Shown here: piece after piece, positions 24,894-35,178 of the stretch
Position numbering within the stretch: position 1 is the stretch's first letter
Layout of the letters: each line of letters opens with the position of its first letter
Assembly: GCF_018617855.1 (NCBI RefSeq)
Contig: NZ_JACSKY010000001.1
Coordinates: 558,001 to 622,000, forward strand
Length of the DNA: 64,000 nt
Source: Exiguobacterium qingdaonense
Lineage (GTDB): Bacteria; Bacillota; Bacilli; Exiguobacteriales; Exiguobacteriaceae
Direction of reading: 5' to 3'
The notes under the pieces: generated by a model
What the model was told of the DNA's origin: nothing
The model's input: the letters and a program-made list of their open reading frames with translations, nothing else
Databases searched by the model: none
Program-made: the position numbers and the translations under genes

Positions 24894-27545
24894 TTACTTA
24901 CGCAACTCTTCCAAACGGGCGCGGACCGCGTCACGCTTGTCGAGGTAATCTTTTTCTTTTGCTTTCTCTTCGTCGATGACGTGAGCCGGTGCCTTGGCGA
25001 TGAAGCCTTGGTTTCCGAGTTTCTTCTGCACGCGCTCGACTTCCTTCTCATACTTCGCCACTTCTTTTTCAAGACGCGCGATTTCTTCTTCGAAGTTGAT
25101 GAGGTCTGCGAGCGGGATGAAGAGCTCCGCTCCTGTCATGATCGCAGACATCGACTTGTCCGGAGCCGTGAGACCACGTCCGATTTCGAGTTCTGTCGCG
25201 TTCGTGAACTTGCCGATCGTCATCTCGTTCGCGCTCAAGTAACCTTGTGTCGCATCATCGCTCGTCGAGATGAAGAGCTGGATCGGTTTTGACATCGGCG
25301 CGTTCACTTCGGCACGGATGTTACGGACCGAGCGGATGACGTTCATGACGGCTTCAAATGCTGGAACCGAGTCTGCGAAGTGAAGGTCGTCACGACGCGT
25401 CGGGTAGCTTGCACGTACGATTGAATCGCCTTCGTGCGGCAAGTGCTGCCAGATTTCCTCTGTGAGGAATGGCATGAACGGGTGCATGAGACGCATGATT
25501 GAATCGAGCGTATGCGCGAGGACCGAACGTGTCGTGTGCTTCGCCGCTTCGTCCTCACTGTAGAGCGTGAGTTTGGCCATCTCGATGTACCAGTTACAGA
25601 ACTCTTCCCAGATGAAGTTGTACAAATAACGACCGGCTTCACCGAATTCATATTTGTCGACGAGGCGAGTCACTTGGTCGATCGTGTCGTTCAAGCGAGT
25701 CAAAATCCACTTGTCAGCAAGCGTCTTCTCACCCGTGAGGTCGATGTCTTCTACTTTGAGCCCGTCCATGTTCATGAGAGCGAAACGGCTCGCGTTCCAA
25801 ATCTTGTTCGAGAAGTTCCACGTCGATTCGATTTTCTCCCAATAGAAACGAAGGTCGTTCCCTGGTGTCGAACCTGTGAGGAGGAACCAACGGAGTGAAT
25901 CCGCTCCATACTGGTCGATGACTTCCATCGGGTCAACGCCGTTACCGAGTGATTTCGACATCTTGCGTCCTTCCGAGTCACGGATGAGACCGTGGATGAG
26001 CACATCGTTGAACGGTTGCTTCCCTGTGAACTCGAGTGATTGGAAGATCATGCGTGATACCCAGAAGAAGATGATGTCGTATCCCGTAACGAGTGCGCTC
26101 GTCGGGAAGTAACGGTTGAAGTCCGGTGCGTCCGTGTCCGGCCAGCCCATCGTTGAGAACGGCCAGAGCGCTGACGAGAACCACGTGTCGAGGACGTCTT
26201 CGTCTTGTGTCCAGTTCTCACTGTCCGCTGGCGCTTCTTTCCCTACATACACTTCGCCTGTCTCGTTATGGTACCAAGCCGGGATGCGGTGGCCCCACCA
26301 AAGTTGACGGCTGATACACCAGTCGCGGATGTTCTCCATCCAGCGGAGGTATGTGCCTTCGAATCGTCCTGGGACGAAGTTGACTTTCGTGTCGTCGTTC
26401 CCTTGTGCCTCGAGCGCCGCTTTTGAGAGTGGCTCCATGTCGACGAACCATTGTTTCGAAAGGTACGGCTCGATGACCGCGCCTGAACGTTCCGAATGAC
26501 CGACCGAATGCGTGTGCGGCTCGATTTTCACGAGCGTGCCGTCTGCCTCTAAATCTTTGACGAGTTGCTTACGGCATTCGAAGCGGTCGAGCCCTTCATA
26601 CTTGCCAGCGTTCTCGTTCATCTTCCCGCCTTCGTCCATGACGAGCACGCGTGGAAGGTCGTGACGGTTCCCGACTTCAAAGTCGTTCGGGTCGTGGGCC
26701 GGTGTGATCTTCACGCAGCCTGTACCGAACTCCATATCGACGTAGTCGTCTGCTACGATTGGGATCTCACGGTTCATGACCGGAAGCATGATCGTCTTGC
26801 CGATAAGGTCGGTGTAACGCTCATCTTTCGGGTTGACGGCAACTGCCGTATCGCCGAGCATCGTCTCTGGACGTGTCGTCGCGATTTCGATATGACCTGA
26901 ACCGTCAGTGAGTGGGTACTTCATGTGATAGAACGCACCTTCGACTTCTTGGTAAATGACCTCGATATCGGAAACGGCCGTCTTTTGAGCCGGGTCCCAG
27001 TTGACGATGTATTCGCCACGATAGATTAAGCCTTTTTCATACAAGCGGACGAATACTTCTTGAACGGCCTTCGAGAGCCCTTCGTCGAGTGTGAAGCGCT
27101 CACGTGAATAGTCGAGACCGAGACCGAGTTTTGACCATTGGTCGCGAATCGTCTTCGCGTACTCGTCTTTCCATTCCCACGTCTTCTCGAGGAACTTCTC
27201 ACGCCCGAGGTCGTAACGCATGACGCCTTCTTCACGAAGTTTTTGCTCGACTTTCGCTTGTGTCGCGATTCCGGCATGGTCCATCCCTGGGAGCCAGAGG
27301 ACGTCATATCCTTGCATGCGCTTCAGGCGTGTCAACAAGTCTTGGAGCGTCGTGTCCCAAGCGTGACCGAGGTGAAGTTTCCCGGTAACGTTCGGTGGTG
27401 GGATGACGATTGTGTACGGTTGTTTCGTATCATCCTCGTCTGCTTTAAATACATCGTTCTCTAACCAGTAGTCGTACCATTTTGACTCTGTCGCACTTGG
27501 GTCGTACTTCGTCGGCATGGTGATTTCATTTGTCTCATGGGCCAT
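24894..27545 (-). CDS. valS: Valyl-tRNA synthetase
   Basis: 883-aa class I synthetase that charges tRNA-Val. The HIGH motif appears as HLGH within [16 protein letters not shown] (about 45-60) and the KMSKS motif as KMSKS in [13 protein letters not shown] (about 520). The editing domain contains [17 protein letters not shown]-terminal coiled coil (about 815-880, [20 protein letters not shown]) is typical of ValRS. Start ATG at 27545 behind AGGAGG. Expression is controlled by the T-box leader directly upstream. Confidence 0.98.
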   Translation of the reverse strand: MAHETNEITMPTKYDPSATESKWYDYWLENDVFKADEDDTKQPYTIVIPPPNVTGKLHLGHAWDTTLQDLLTRLKRMQGYDVLWLPGMDHAGIATQAKVEQKLREEGVMRYDLGREKFLEKTWEWKDEYAKTIRDQWSKLGLGLDYSRERFTLDEGLSKAVQEVFVRLYEKGLIYRGEYIVNWDPAQKTAVSDIEVIYQEVEGAFYHMKYPLTDGSGHIEIATTRPETMLGDTAVAVNPKDERYTDLIGKTIMLPVMNREIPIVADDYVDMEFGTGCVKITPAHDPNDFEVGNRHDLPRVLVMDEGGKMNENAGKYEGLDRFECRKQLVKDLEADGTLVKIEPHTHSVGHSERSGAVIEPYLSKQWFVDMEPLSKAALEAQGNDDTKVNFVPGRFEGTYLRWMENIRDWCISRQLWWGHRIPAWYHNETGEVYVGKEAPADSENWTQDEDVLDTWFSSALWPFSTMGWPDTDAPDFNRYFPTSALVTGYDIIFFWVSRMIFQSLEFTGKQPFNDVLIHGLIRDSEGRKMSKSLGNGVDPMEVIDQYGADSLRWFLLTGSTPGNDLRFYWEKIESTWNFSNKIWNASRFALMNMDGLKVEDIDLTGEKTLADKWILTRLNDTIDQVTRLVDKYEFGEAGRYLYNFIWEEFCNWYIEMAKLTLYSEDEAAKHTTRSVLAHTLDSIMRLMHPFMPFLTEEIWQHLPHEGDSIVRASYPTRRDDLHFADSVPAFEAVMNVIRSVRNIRAEVNAPMSKPIQLFISTSDDATQGYLSANEMTIGKFTNATELEIGRGLTAPDKSMSAIMTGAELFIPLADLINFEEEIARLEKEVAKYEKEVERVQKKLGNQGFIAKAPAHVIDEEKAKEKDYLDKRDAVRARLEELRK

Positions 27546-27575
27546 GTGTAGCGCCTCCTCTATATATTGTGAACA

Positions 27576-27832
27576 CAAAAACGGCTTCTCTCGTCCTATA
27601 CGCTAAGGACGAAAGAAGCCGGATCTTCCGCGGTACCACCTTAGTTCGCCAACAAGTGGCGCCCTCAAAATCGAATAACGGTCGATGGACCGAACTTTCC
27701 TACTCCATTCAGAAAGTCAGCTCCGAGGCGACTTCCGCGTCCATCCCTCGCAACCTTTCACCAAGCGGTCGCGTCTCTAAAAGGAATGGATGATGCGTAC
27801 TACTCCTCATCAAAGCAATTCATCGTATCTGT
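27576..27832 (-). promoter_or_regulatory. T-box riboswitch (tRNA-Val) controlling valS
   Basis: Read leftward, the leader contains stem I landmarks (GATGAGGAGTAGTACGCATC) near its 5' end, a probable specifier codon GUC (Val) at 27730-27732 in the GGAAGUCGCC context, and the T-box sequence AAGGTGGTACCGCGG at 27628-27642. The UGGU there would pair with the NCCA end of a tRNA whose discriminator is A, as in tRNA-Val. A terminator hairpin (27581-27621, CGGCTTCT with AGAAGCCG) followed by TTTTT ends the leader. Uncharged tRNA-Val should favour the antiterminator and allow valS transcription. Confidence 0.93.
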
Positions 27833-27838
27833 TAGATA

Positions 27839-27867
27839 ATTGTAGCGACAGAACCGTCAGCAGTCAA
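27839..27867 (-). promoter_or_regulatory. Promoter of the valS T-box transcript
   Basis: On the minus strand TTGACT (27862-27867), a 17-base spacer and TACAAT (27839-27844). The -35 box starts three bases past the hemL stop, and no terminator separates hemL from it, so hem transcripts could also enter the T-box leader. Confidence 0.8.
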
Positions 27868-27869
27868 GA

Positions 27870-29174
27870 TTAGAGCGAAAACTCTTCTTGAATCTCCTTG
27901 AATGTCGCCTCGACCGCTGCAATCGTCTTCTCGATATCCTCATCCGTATGAACCGTCGAGAGGAACAAGCCTTCGAACTGTGACGGTGGCAAGAATACGC
28001 CGCGTGCCGCCATCTTCTGATAGTATGAACGGAACATCTCAAGGTTCGCTGATTTCGCTTTCTCGAAATTCGTCACTTTCTCATTTGTGAAGAAGAAACC
28101 GAACATCGAGCCGGCACGGTTCGTGTCGTGCGGGATGTTGTATGTCTCACCGGCCTGCGTGAAGCCTTCCGCGAGACGGTCTGCCTTACGCTCGAACTCC
28201 TTGTAGTGCTCCGGTTTGAGTTGCGAGAGTGTCGTGTAGCCGGCAATCATCGCGAGTGGGTTACCCGAGAGCGTACCTGCTTGATAGATCGGACCTTGCG
28301 GGGCGATCTGTTCCATGATTTCACGTTTCCCGCCGTAAGCACCGACCGGTAGTCCACCGCCGATGACCTTACCGAGACACGTGAGGTCCGGTGTGACGCC
28401 GAAGTATCCTTGTGCACAGTTATACCCGACACGGAAGCCCGTCATGACCTCATCAAAGATGAGAAGCGCGCCATTTTGTTCCGTGATCTCACGGAGTCCT
28501 TCGAGGAACCCGGCTTGTGGTGGCACGAAGCCCATGTTTCCAGCTGCCGGTTCGACGATGACACCGGCGAGATCGTCGCCATATTTCTCAAACGCGACGC
28601 GAACTGCCTCTAAGTCATTGTAAGGAACGGTGAGCGTATGGCTCGCGAGTTCTTTCGGTACACCTGGTGAGTCCGGAAGACCGAGCGTTGCGACACCCGA
28701 ACCGGCTTTAATGAGAAGCGAGTCGCCGTGTCCGTGGTAGCATCCTTCGAACTTTAAAATCTTTGTCTTCCCGGTATAGCCGCGTGCGAGGCGAAGTGCC
28801 GCCATCGTCGCTTCTGTACCCGAGTTGACCATACGGACCATCTCGATCGACGGGACGCGGTCGATGACGAGTTCTGCCATCTTCGTCTCGAGCTCGGTCG
28901 GCGTCCCGAACGTCCAGCCTTTTTCAGCTTGTTCTTGGATCGCTTTCGTGACGACCGGGTCACGGTGACCGAGGATGAGTGGTCCCCATGAGAGGACGTA
29001 ATCGATATACTCGTTGCCGTCGATGTCATAGACGCGTGAACCTTCACCGCGTTCGGCGAAGATCGGCGTCATACCGACCGATTTATAGGCACGGACCGGG
29101 CTGTTGACACCTCCTGGCATGAGTGGGCGGGCTTGTTCGAACGCTTCTTGTGAGCGCGTTTGGTTATATGTCAT
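27870..29174 (-). CDS. hemL: Glutamate-1-semialdehyde 2,1-aminomutase
   Basis: 434-aa PLP enzyme making 5-aminolevulinate, the last step of the C5 route to haem. PLP-binding lysine lies in [17 protein letters not shown] (about 269-285), with DEVMTGFR (about 248) just before it. The N-terminal [15 protein letters not shown] is the usual family start. The ATG overlaps the hemB stop as ATGA. It is last in the hemCDBL string; in B. subtilis spoVID and ysxE follow, but here valS comes next. Confidence 0.97.
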   Translation of the reverse strand: MTYNQTRSQEAFEQARPLMPGGVNSPVRAYKSVGMTPIFAERGEGSRVYDIDGNEYIDYVLSWGPLILGHRDPVVTKAIQEQAEKGWTFGTPTELETKMAELVIDRVPSIEMVRMVNSGTEATMAALRLARGYTGKTKILKFEGCYHGHGDSLLIKAGSGVATLGLPDSPGVPKELASHTLTVPYNDLEAVRVAFEKYGDDLAGVIVEPAAGNMGFVPPQAGFLEGLREITEQNGALLIFDEVMTGFRVGYNCAQGYFGVTPDLTCLGKVIGGGLPVGAYGGKREIMEQIAPQGPIYQAGTLSGNPLAMIAGYTTLSQLKPEHYKEFERKADRLAEGFTQAGETYNIPHDTNRAGSMFGFFFTNEKVTNFEKAKSANLEMFRSYYQKMAARGVFLPPSQFEGLFLSTVHTDEDIEKTIAAVEATFKEIQEEFSL

Positions 29175-30151
29175 GCGTAGTCTCCTTCCAAATAGCGACA
29201 GACGTCTTTTGCGAAATACGTGACGATGAGATCGGCACCGGCACGTTTGAATCCGACCATCGTCTCCATGACGATGCGTTCTTCGTCGACCCAGTCGTTC
29301 AGTGATGCGGCTTTGATCATCGCATACTCTCCGCTCACGTTATACGCCACGATCGGCATATCGAGTGAGTCGCGCATGTCACGGATGATGTCCATGAAGG
29401 CGAGCGCCGGTTTGACGATCATGAAGTCGGCACCTTGTTCGACGTCCGATTGGGACTCACGGAACGCCTCGCGGCGGTTCGCCGGGTCCATCTGATACCC
29501 TTTCCGGTCACCTTCGCCAGGAGCCGATTGGGCAGCGTCACGGAACGGTCCGTAATAGGCTGAAGCATATTTGACGCCATAGCTCATAATCGGGATATGG
29601 CTGAATCCGTTTTGGTCGAGACCTTCACGGATGGCTGCGACGAATCCGTCCATCATCGAGCTCGGTGCGATGATATCGGCACCCGCCTGTGCTTGCGTGA
29701 TCGCCGTCTGGACGTGAAGTGGGAGTGATGCGTCGTTATCGACGTCCCCATCCTTCATGAGGCCACAGTGACCTGTCGATGTATATTCACATAGGCACGT
29801 ATCGGCGATGACTGTGAGCTGTGGCGCCCACTCCTTTACTTTACGGATCGCTTCTTGGACGATGCCGTGATCGTGATACGCTTCACTGCCTTCTGGGTCT
29901 TTATGTTCCGGCACACCGAACAAGAGGACTGATTGGAGACCGAGGTCGACGATTTCTTTAATCTCTTCTTTGAGTCGGTCAAGTGAATAATTGAAGACGC
30001 CAGGCATCGAGCTGACTTCACGTTTAATGTTGGTCCCTTCAATGATGAAGAGTGGGTAAATCAAATCTTCTTTCCGAACATGATTTTCACGTACGAGGGC
30101 ACGCATCGACTTCGATGAGCGAAGACGACGGTGACGGTCAAACTGGTTCAT
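29171..30151 (-). CDS. hemB: Delta-aminolevulinic acid dehydratase (porphobilinogen synthase)
   Basis: 326 aa; joins two 5-aminolevulinate molecules into porphobilinogen. The zinc cysteines appear in [14 protein letters not shown] (about 120-133). The two Schiff-base lysines lie in [15 protein letters not shown] (about 195) and [13 protein letters not shown] (about 248). The ATG at 30151 with GGGGAGGA upstream is chosen over 40 further upstream codons that are shared with hemD sequence. Overlaps hemD by 4 bases. Confidence 0.97.
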   Translation of the reverse strand: MNQFDRHRRLRSSKSMRALVRENHVRKEDLIYPLFIIEGTNIKREVSSMPGVFNYSLDRLKEEIKEIVDLGLQSVLLFGVPEHKDPEGSEAYHDHGIVQEAIRKVKEWAPQLTVIADTCLCEYTSTGHCGLMKDGDVDNDASLPLHVQTAITQAQAGADIIAPSSMMDGFVAAIREGLDQNGFSHIPIMSYGVKYASAYYGPFRDAAQSAPGEGDRKGYQMDPANRREAFRESQSDVEQGADFMIVKPALAFMDIIRDMRDSLDMPIVAYNVSGEYAMIKAASLNDWVDEERIVMETMVGFKRAGADLIVTYFAKDVCRYLEGDYA

Positions 30152-30813
30152 GAAAAATCCTCCCCTACACACTGTATTAATGCATCCATAGTATAACATT
30201 CTGGCACTCGTACCGGTAACGTCGACACTTGTCGCACGGCACGTTCGGTCACTTCGCCGATGGCGTACCACGTCCCATTGAAGCGGGATAAGTGGGGGCC
30301 GAGCGCATCGACGGCCGACGGGCTCAAGACGAGTAACGCCTTCACCGTCTCGAGTTGTCGTTGTTGCGCCGGTGTCAACGCCACTGGAACCGTCTCATAG
30401 ACGACCCAGTCATATATGTGAGGCAACATCGACATATGGGACGTGTTCGCCAAGTTCCCGCGTGCGAACAAGACGATCTCATCGTCCGAGACAATGTCAC
30501 GGAGCTTTTGAAACAGCGCCTCACCCGTATACGTTTCCGGCATGAGCGAGACGGTAAAACCTTCCGTCTCAAGCGCCCGTTTCGTCTTATCTCCGACAGC
30601 GGCGACCTTCACGTCTCGAGTTAAACCCCGAAGCGCGGGTACGGCGTTTTGGCTCGTCACGACGAGCCAGTCGAATCGTTCCACGGGCGGCGGTGTATGC
30701 GTCTCTCTCGTTTGAATGAGCGGGACGTGATGAACGGAAAGACCGCTCGCTTCGAGCCGTGCCCGTTGCGAAGCGGTCATTCGTTTCGTTCCCGTGTACC
30801 AGACGTCACGCAT
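30148..30813 (-). CDS. hemD: Uroporphyrinogen-III synthase
   Basis: 221 aa; cyclises hydroxymethylbilane with inversion of ring D. The family is weakly conserved; visible landmarks are WYTGTKRM at the start, [14 protein letters not shown] (about 47-60), [13 protein letters not shown] (about 69-81) and [13 protein letters not shown] (about 183-195). The ATG at 30813 is inside the hemC end (8-base overlap); a GTG at 30843 would add ten residues but has no better ribosome site. Position between hemC and hemB supports the call. Confidence 0.9.
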   Translation of the reverse strand: MRDVWYTGTKRMTASQRARLEASGLSVHHVPLIQTRETHTPPPVERFDWLVVTSQNAVPALRGLTRDVKVAAVGDKTKRALETEGFTVSLMPETYTGEALFQKLRDIVSDDEIVLFARGNLANTSHMSMLPHIYDWVVYETVPVALTPAQQRQLETVKALLVLSPSAVDALGPHLSRFNGTWYAIGEVTERAVRQVSTLPVRVPECYTMDALIQCVGEDFS

Positions 30814-31723
30814 TGACCGAGGCGAGGATCTCGCGCCCTCCACGGCCGAGCAACTCCTCTGCGATGTCTTGCCCGAGCGCGACTTCGTCCGTTGACGTCT
30901 TCGTCACGCGAAGCACTTCTTTTCCGTCCACTGACGCGATGAGTCCGGTGAGGGTCACATCGTCACCATCGACTGTCGCATAACCGCCGACCGGTACGTG
31001 ACAGCTCCCTTCGATTGCCTTCAAGAACGTCCGCTCCGCTGTCGCCGCTTTCGCCGTCACCTCGTCATGCAAGAGTTGAAGGACTGCCGTCACTTCCGCA
31101 TCGTCCTTACGGCTCTCGATTGCGAGTACGCCTTGACCGACAGCCGGCACCATGACGTCCGGGTCGAGCGCTTCAAAATCGACACGGTCCGTCCACCCCA
31201 TCCGCTCGAGTCCTGCTTTGGCGAGTAAGATGGCGTTATAGTTCTCCGAGTCCAACTTCTTCAGACGCGTGTCGATGTTCCCACGAATCCATTGAATCTC
31301 AAGGTCGGGACGCGCCGCTAAGACTTGAGCCCCTCGACGGAGTGAACTCGTTCCGACGATTGCCCCTTCTGGAAGCGTATCGAACGTGTAGCCGTTCTCA
31401 CAGATGAGGACGTCACGCGCATCGACACGTTTTGGCATACAGCTGATGTACAGCTCTTTCGGAAGTTCGGCCGGAACGTCTTTCATACTGTGTACGGCGA
31501 AATCGATGTCCCCATCGATCATCTGTTGTTGAATCTCTTTGACGAACAGACCTTTCCCGCCCACTTTCGAAAGTTGTACGTCGACGATTTGGTCCCCTTT
31601 CGTCACGATCTCTTTAATCTCGAAGTCGTTTTGTGCACCAGCTTTTTTTAATTGCTCGATGACCCATTTCGTTTGCGTCATGGCAAGTTGAGAACGGCGT
31701 GAGCCGACGATGATTTTACGCAT
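30806..31723 (-). CDS. hemC: Porphobilinogen deaminase (hydroxymethylbilane synthase)
   Basis: 305 aa; polymerises four porphobilinogens on a dipyrromethane cofactor. The N-terminus MRKIIVGSRRSQLAMTQTKW is standard, and the cofactor cysteine lies in EGSCHVPVGGYA (about 240). GTSSLRRGAQ (about 126) holds substrate-binding arginines. ATG at 31723 with AAGGAG nine bases upstream. A hairpin terminator lies in the 54-base gap after hemA, so entry into hemC may be limited or regulated. Confidence 0.97.
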   Translation of the reverse strand: MRKIIVGSRRSQLAMTQTKWVIEQLKKAGAQNDFEIKEIVTKGDQIVDVQLSKVGGKGLFVKEIQQQMIDGDIDFAVHSMKDVPAELPKELYISCMPKRVDARDVLICENGYTFDTLPEGAIVGTSSLRRGAQVLAARPDLEIQWIRGNIDTRLKKLDSENYNAILLAKAGLERMGWTDRVDFEALDPDVMVPAVGQGVLAIESRKDDAEVTAVLQLLHDEVTAKAATAERTFLKAIEGSCHVPVGGYATVDGDDVTLTGLIASVDGKEVLRVTKTSTDEVALGQDIAEELLGRGGREILASVNA

Positions 31724-31748
31724 ATTAAGTCTCTCCTTCATAGAAAAA

Positions 31749-31764
31749 GGCGACAGACGTCGCC
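31749..31764 (-). terminator. Hairpin with T-tract between hemA and hemC
   Basis: GGCGAC and GTCGCC pair around a 4-base loop and are bordered by AAAAA on one side and TTTTTT on the other, so it looks like a terminator from both directions. On the minus strand the five T residues lead directly into the hemC ribosome site. It probably reduces transcription of hemCDBL relative to hemA. Confidence 0.7.
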
Positions 31765-31777
31765 TTTTTTGTTCTTG

Positions 31778-33124
31778 TTAGCGCATCAACGCGCGAAGTG
31801 GTGCTTTGGCAGAAGTGGCATCCGTCTCTTCCACTTCATCGATCGGTTGTTCCGGTAACTCGACATCGAGTCCGAACGTCTCAATAAATTGAGCGATGCG
31901 AACGTTCGCATCCGGCTGAGCCGCTGCGTCTTTAATGTAGTCAATCGGATCACGAAGCATCTGATTGATGATGGACTTCATATGCTTCCCGATCACTTTC
32001 TTGTCTCGTGCTGACAAATGGTCGAGCTTGCGCTCTAGACTTATCATCGTATCTTCCTGAACATCGAGGGCACGCGCCCGTAACTCGTTCATGATCGGCA
32101 CGACACCAAGTGTGACGAGCCATGTTTGGAACTCTTGAATCGCTTCATCGATTTTCATCTCAATCTTCTCCGCCTCGATGAGACGAGCCTCAAGATTTTT
32201 ATTGACGATTCCATTCAAATCATCGACATCGAACAAGTGGACACCCGGAAGTGTTGCGACCGCTGGATCGATATCCCGCGGTACAGCGATATCGATGAGA
32301 AGGAGCGGGCGTTCACGACGCAAGAGCTGTGCCGCTGCCACGTCGTCATATCCGATGAGCGCTTCTTTTGATCCGGTCGAGCTGATTAATATATCCGCAT
32401 CAAGCAAGCCGCATGCGATTTCACGAATCGAATGAGCGCGACCTTTGAACTTATCCGCGACGGCTTTCGCTTTACTTTCCGTTCGGTTGAACACGGCAAT
32501 CTGCTTGGCACCTGCCTCAAACAAGTTGAGCGTTGTCAGTTCACCGGTCTCCCCGGCTCCAACGACGACGACTTGCTTATCGTTCAATTGTTGATACATC
32601 TCTTGTGCGAGCGTCACGGCAGCCGAACTGACCGATACGGACATTTCCCCAATTTGTGTGTCCGTATGCGCGCGTTTGGCCAATGTGACCGCTTCTTTGA
32701 ACAGTTTGTTAAAGACGGTCCCTGTCGTACCATACTCTTGAGCACGGAAGAAACTCGTCTTCACTTGACCTAAAATTTGTGTTTCCCCAATGATCATCGA
32801 GTCAAGACCCGACGTGACCCGGAACAAGTGACGAATCGCCTCTTCTCCTTCACGAATCGACAAATACGGTGTGAACTGGTCCATCTCTAAATTGAACCAG
32901 TTTGCCAAAAAACGTTTCGTGTAATAACGTCCGGTATGGAGTTGATCTGTCACGACGTACAGCTCCGTTCGGTTACACGTAGACAAAATAACCGACTCGA
33001 ATATGCTTTTCTCCTCGCGAAGCGCAATCATCGCATCCACGATTTCTTGCTCCCCAAACGAGAACTGCTCCCGAATCGCGACAGGGGCTGTCTTGTTATT
33101 TAGTCCAACGACGACAATATGCAT
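31778..33124 (-). CDS. hemA: Glutamyl-tRNA reductase
   Basis: 448 aa; reduces glutamyl-tRNA(Glu) to glutamate-1-semialdehyde, the first committed and usually regulated step of haem synthesis. The catalytic Cys lies in ILSTCNRTELYVV (about 46-58). SGLDSMIIGETQILGQVK (about 103-120) and the NADPH fold VVVVGAGETGELTTLNL follow. A helical dimerisation domain ends the protein. GGGGAAG ribosome site. In B. subtilis hemX, a membrane regulator, lies between hemA and hemC; no such gene is present here. Confidence 0.97.
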   Translation of the reverse strand: MHIVVVGLNNKTAPVAIREQFSFGEQEIVDAMIALREEKSIFESVILSTCNRTELYVVTDQLHTGRYYTKRFLANWFNLEMDQFTPYLSIREGEEAIRHLFRVTSGLDSMIIGETQILGQVKTSFFRAQEYGTTGTVFNKLFKEAVTLAKRAHTDTQIGEMSVSVSSAAVTLAQEMYQQLNDKQVVVVGAGETGELTTLNLFEAGAKQIAVFNRTESKAKAVADKFKGRAHSIREIACGLLDADILISSTGSKEALIGYDDVAAAQLLRRERPLLLIDIAVPRDIDPAVATLPGVHLFDVDDLNGIVNKNLEARLIEAEKIEMKIDEAIQEFQTWLVTLGVVPIMNELRARALDVQEDTMISLERKLDHLSARDKKVIGKHMKSIINQMLRDPIDYIKDAAAQPDANVRIAQFIETFGLDVELPEQPIDEVEETDATSAKAPLRALMR

Positions 33125-33188
33125 GTATCTCTTCCCCTCATCTAAAAATCCACCGACGGTTGTCTCTTCTTTTCAATCTCTACCGTAC

Positions 33189-33198
33189 ATTATAACAA
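33189..33198 (-). promoter_or_regulatory. Extended -10 promoter of hemA
   Basis: Minus-strand TTGTTATAAT: a perfect TATAAT (33189-33194) with TG one base upstream, about 65 bases before the hemA ATG. The -35 region is weak. Confidence 0.6.
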
Positions 33199-33306
33199 TT
33201 TTTATCTAGGAACTATAATCTTCTGTTTGATTTTCTTAGAATAAAATAAGAACTTTTTGTGACAAAAAGAAGTAGAAATGGAGAATTCCCATTCCTACGG
33301 CTTTTC

Positions 33307-34476
33307 TTATGAATCTGACGAGTTCGGGTCTGTAATAATCGAGCTTTCGGTCTCCTCTTTGTTCAAATAATGTTCGCGCTCTCTTAATTTATAGATACGA
33401 ACGATATTTTGAACAACTGTTTTAGCTACCGCATAGAACGGTACAGCAATGAGCATCCCGATGATGCCCGCCAAGTTCCCAGCCACAAGCAAGACGATGA
33501 TAATCGTGAGCGGATGTACTTTCAAGGACTTCCCTTGAATGAGTGGCGAGATGACGTTTGATTCAATTTGTTGGACGATGATAATGACGACGATGACCCA
33601 AAGAACTTTAATCGGATCCTGAATGAACGCCACAATGACCGCCGGGACGGCACCTAGAAAAGGTCCGACGTACGGGATGATATTTGTCACCATCATAAAG
33701 AGTGCCAGCAAGATGGCGTAGTCTACATCGATAATTAATAGACCGATGAAAGAGGTGATCCCGACGAAAAACGCGACGAGTAATTGTGCATTCACGTAGT
33801 TTCGGACCGTTTCGTGCATATCGTGCAAGATGTGACGTGTTTCTTTCTCATAGCTCGATGGGAGAAGTTTGACAATCGCATCGGGCAGACGTTTGCCGTC
33901 AAGCAACATATAGAGAAGCATGAACGGGATGACGACGATCGTGATGACAGCTGACGTCACAAATCCAACGACTTGACCGAATGAAGATGCGATGTTTCCG
34001 AACAAATCTCCTAAGTACGAGGTGATGTTTGTCGTCAAGTTACGGAACACCTCATCGTTTTGCGCCATGAAACGCGACAAGAATTCGTTTTGCATCAACG
34101 TATCACGAACAGCGAACGCTTGCTGCTGAAGTTCTTTTGCGATACTTGGCATGGCATTGACTAAAGATGTAATCTGTTCCCCTAATACAGGACCTAAACT
34201 ACTAAAGACGATCGTAAAGATGAGCACGAGACCAATCAACGTAGTCGCGACCGCGAGTGCTCGTTTTCCTTTCATTCTCTTTTCTAAAAAGTCGACGATG
34301 CCGACCAAGAAGTAAAAGAAGAGTCCCGCCACGATGAGCGGTACGGTGACTAGTGCCAAAATGACTTGAATCGGCTCAAATACGAATGAGATTTCAGTGC
34401 CGACCCAAATGACCAAAAAAATGGTCAACGTCCAAAAGAGGGCGCGATACCATTTGCTTTCAAACATACGTTGCAT
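33307..34476 (-). CDS. AI-2E family transporter (PerM/YueF-like permease)
   Basis: 389 aa with about eight membrane helices: two or three near the N-terminus (10-65), one near 70-95, and a C-terminal block (about 200-345). A long soluble stretch between (about 100-190, with SLVNAMPSIAKELQQQA) is typical of the family. Conserved C-terminal region: VTNIIPYVGPFLGAVPA (about 268-284). Members act as exporters or ion-coupled carriers; the substrate cannot be told from sequence. ATG at 34476 with GAGGTG. It sits between engB and hemA, where B. subtilis has no gene. Confidence 0.85.
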   Translation of the reverse strand: MQRMFESKWYRALFWTLTIFLVIWVGTEISFVFEPIQVILALVTVPLIVAGLFFYFLVGIVDFLEKRMKGKRALAVATTLIGLVLIFTIVFSSLGPVLGEQITSLVNAMPSIAKELQQQAFAVRDTLMQNEFLSRFMAQNDEVFRNLTTNITSYLGDLFGNIASSFGQVVGFVTSAVITIVVIPFMLLYMLLDGKRLPDAIVKLLPSSYEKETRHILHDMHETVRNYVNAQLLVAFFVGITSFIGLLIIDVDYAILLALFMMVTNIIPYVGPFLGAVPAVIVAFIQDPIKVLWVIVVIIIVQQIESNVISPLIQGKSLKVHPLTIIIVLLVAGNLAGIIGMLIAVPFYAVAKTVVQNIVRIYKLREREHYLNKEETESSIITDPNSSDS

Positions 34477-34515
34477 TTTTCCACCTCGTTTAGTTATGAC
34501 TATGTATTATCTCTG

Positions 34516-34521
34516 ATTATA
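34516..34521 (-). promoter_or_regulatory. -10 box for the AI-2E permease gene
   Basis: Minus-strand TATAAT about 40 bases upstream of the start and just past the engB terminator. The matching -35 (TTACGC, 16-base spacer) is poor. Confidence 0.4.
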
Positions 34522-34558
34522 CGATAATTACCCTCTCGCGTAATGACAAAAACAAAAA

Positions 34559-34578
34559 GACGAAGGAATCCCTTCGTC
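34559..34578 (-). terminator. Intrinsic terminator after engB
   Basis: GACGAAGG and CCTTCGTC pair around a 4-base loop; on the minus strand TTTTTGTTTTTG follows. It lies seven bases past the engB stop. Confidence 0.88.
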
Positions 34579-34584
34579 TTCTCT

Positions 34585-35178
34585 TCACTCTCCGTCTGTG
34601 ACGACTGCATAAATCGCCTTCCACGCCTCGTCTTTCCCTTCTGCCGTCTCAGCAGAGAAAGAGACAAACCGATCGGACGGGTCGAATTGAAGCTTTCGCT
34701 TCACCGCAGCCTCATGTTTTTGACGTTGGCTCTTCTTGATTTTATCGAGCTTAGTCGCCACGACGATGACTGGAATCTCATAATGCTTCAAGAAATTGTA
34801 CATCGTCACATCGTCACCCGTCGGTTCATGACGGATATCGACGAGCAAGACGACACCACGAAGCGCTTCTTGACTCGTCAAATATTGTTCCATCATGACG
34901 CCCCATTTTTCACGTTCCGTCTTCGATACTTTTGCATATCCGTATCCAGGAACGTCGACGAACATGATTTCATCATTGATGTTGAAGAAGTTGAGCGTCT
35001 GCGTCTTCCCTGGTTTCGAAGACGTACGTGCGAGCGCCTTTCGTTGGCAAATCTTATTGATGAACGACGATTTTCCGACGTTCGAACGTCCGGCAAGCGC
35101 CACTTCCGGCAACTCATGGACCGGATAATGGTCCGGCGCGACGGCACTCGTCACAAACTCTGCTTTGTTAATCTTCAT
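34585..35178 (-). CDS. engB: EngB/YsxC ribosome biogenesis GTPase
   Basis: 197-aa Ras-like GTPase needed for large ribosomal subunit assembly. G1 GRSNVGKSS (about 30-38), G3 DVPGYG (about 75), G4 TKLDKI (about 142) and G5 SFSAE (about 174) are all present. Its ATG follows the lon TAA with no gap, and the GGAGG ribosome site lies within the last lon codons, so translation is coupled. The lon-engB order is as in Bacillus. Confidence 0.97.
   Translation of the reverse strand: MKINKAEFVTSAVAPDHYPVHELPEVALAGRSNVGKSSFINKICQRKALARTSSKPGKTQTLNFFNINDEIMFVDVPGYGYAKVSKTEREKWGVMMEQYLTSQEALRGVVLLVDIRHEPTGDDVTMYNFLKHYEIPVIVVATKLDKIKKSQRQKHEAAVKRKLQFDPSDRFVSFSAETAEGKDEAWKAIYAVVTDGE

Noticed and set aside
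33265-33300. Possible terminator hairpin after the AI-2E permease gene
   Set aside because: GGAATGG/CCATTTC pairing is short and imperfect and the T-tract is broken; too weak to list as a feature.
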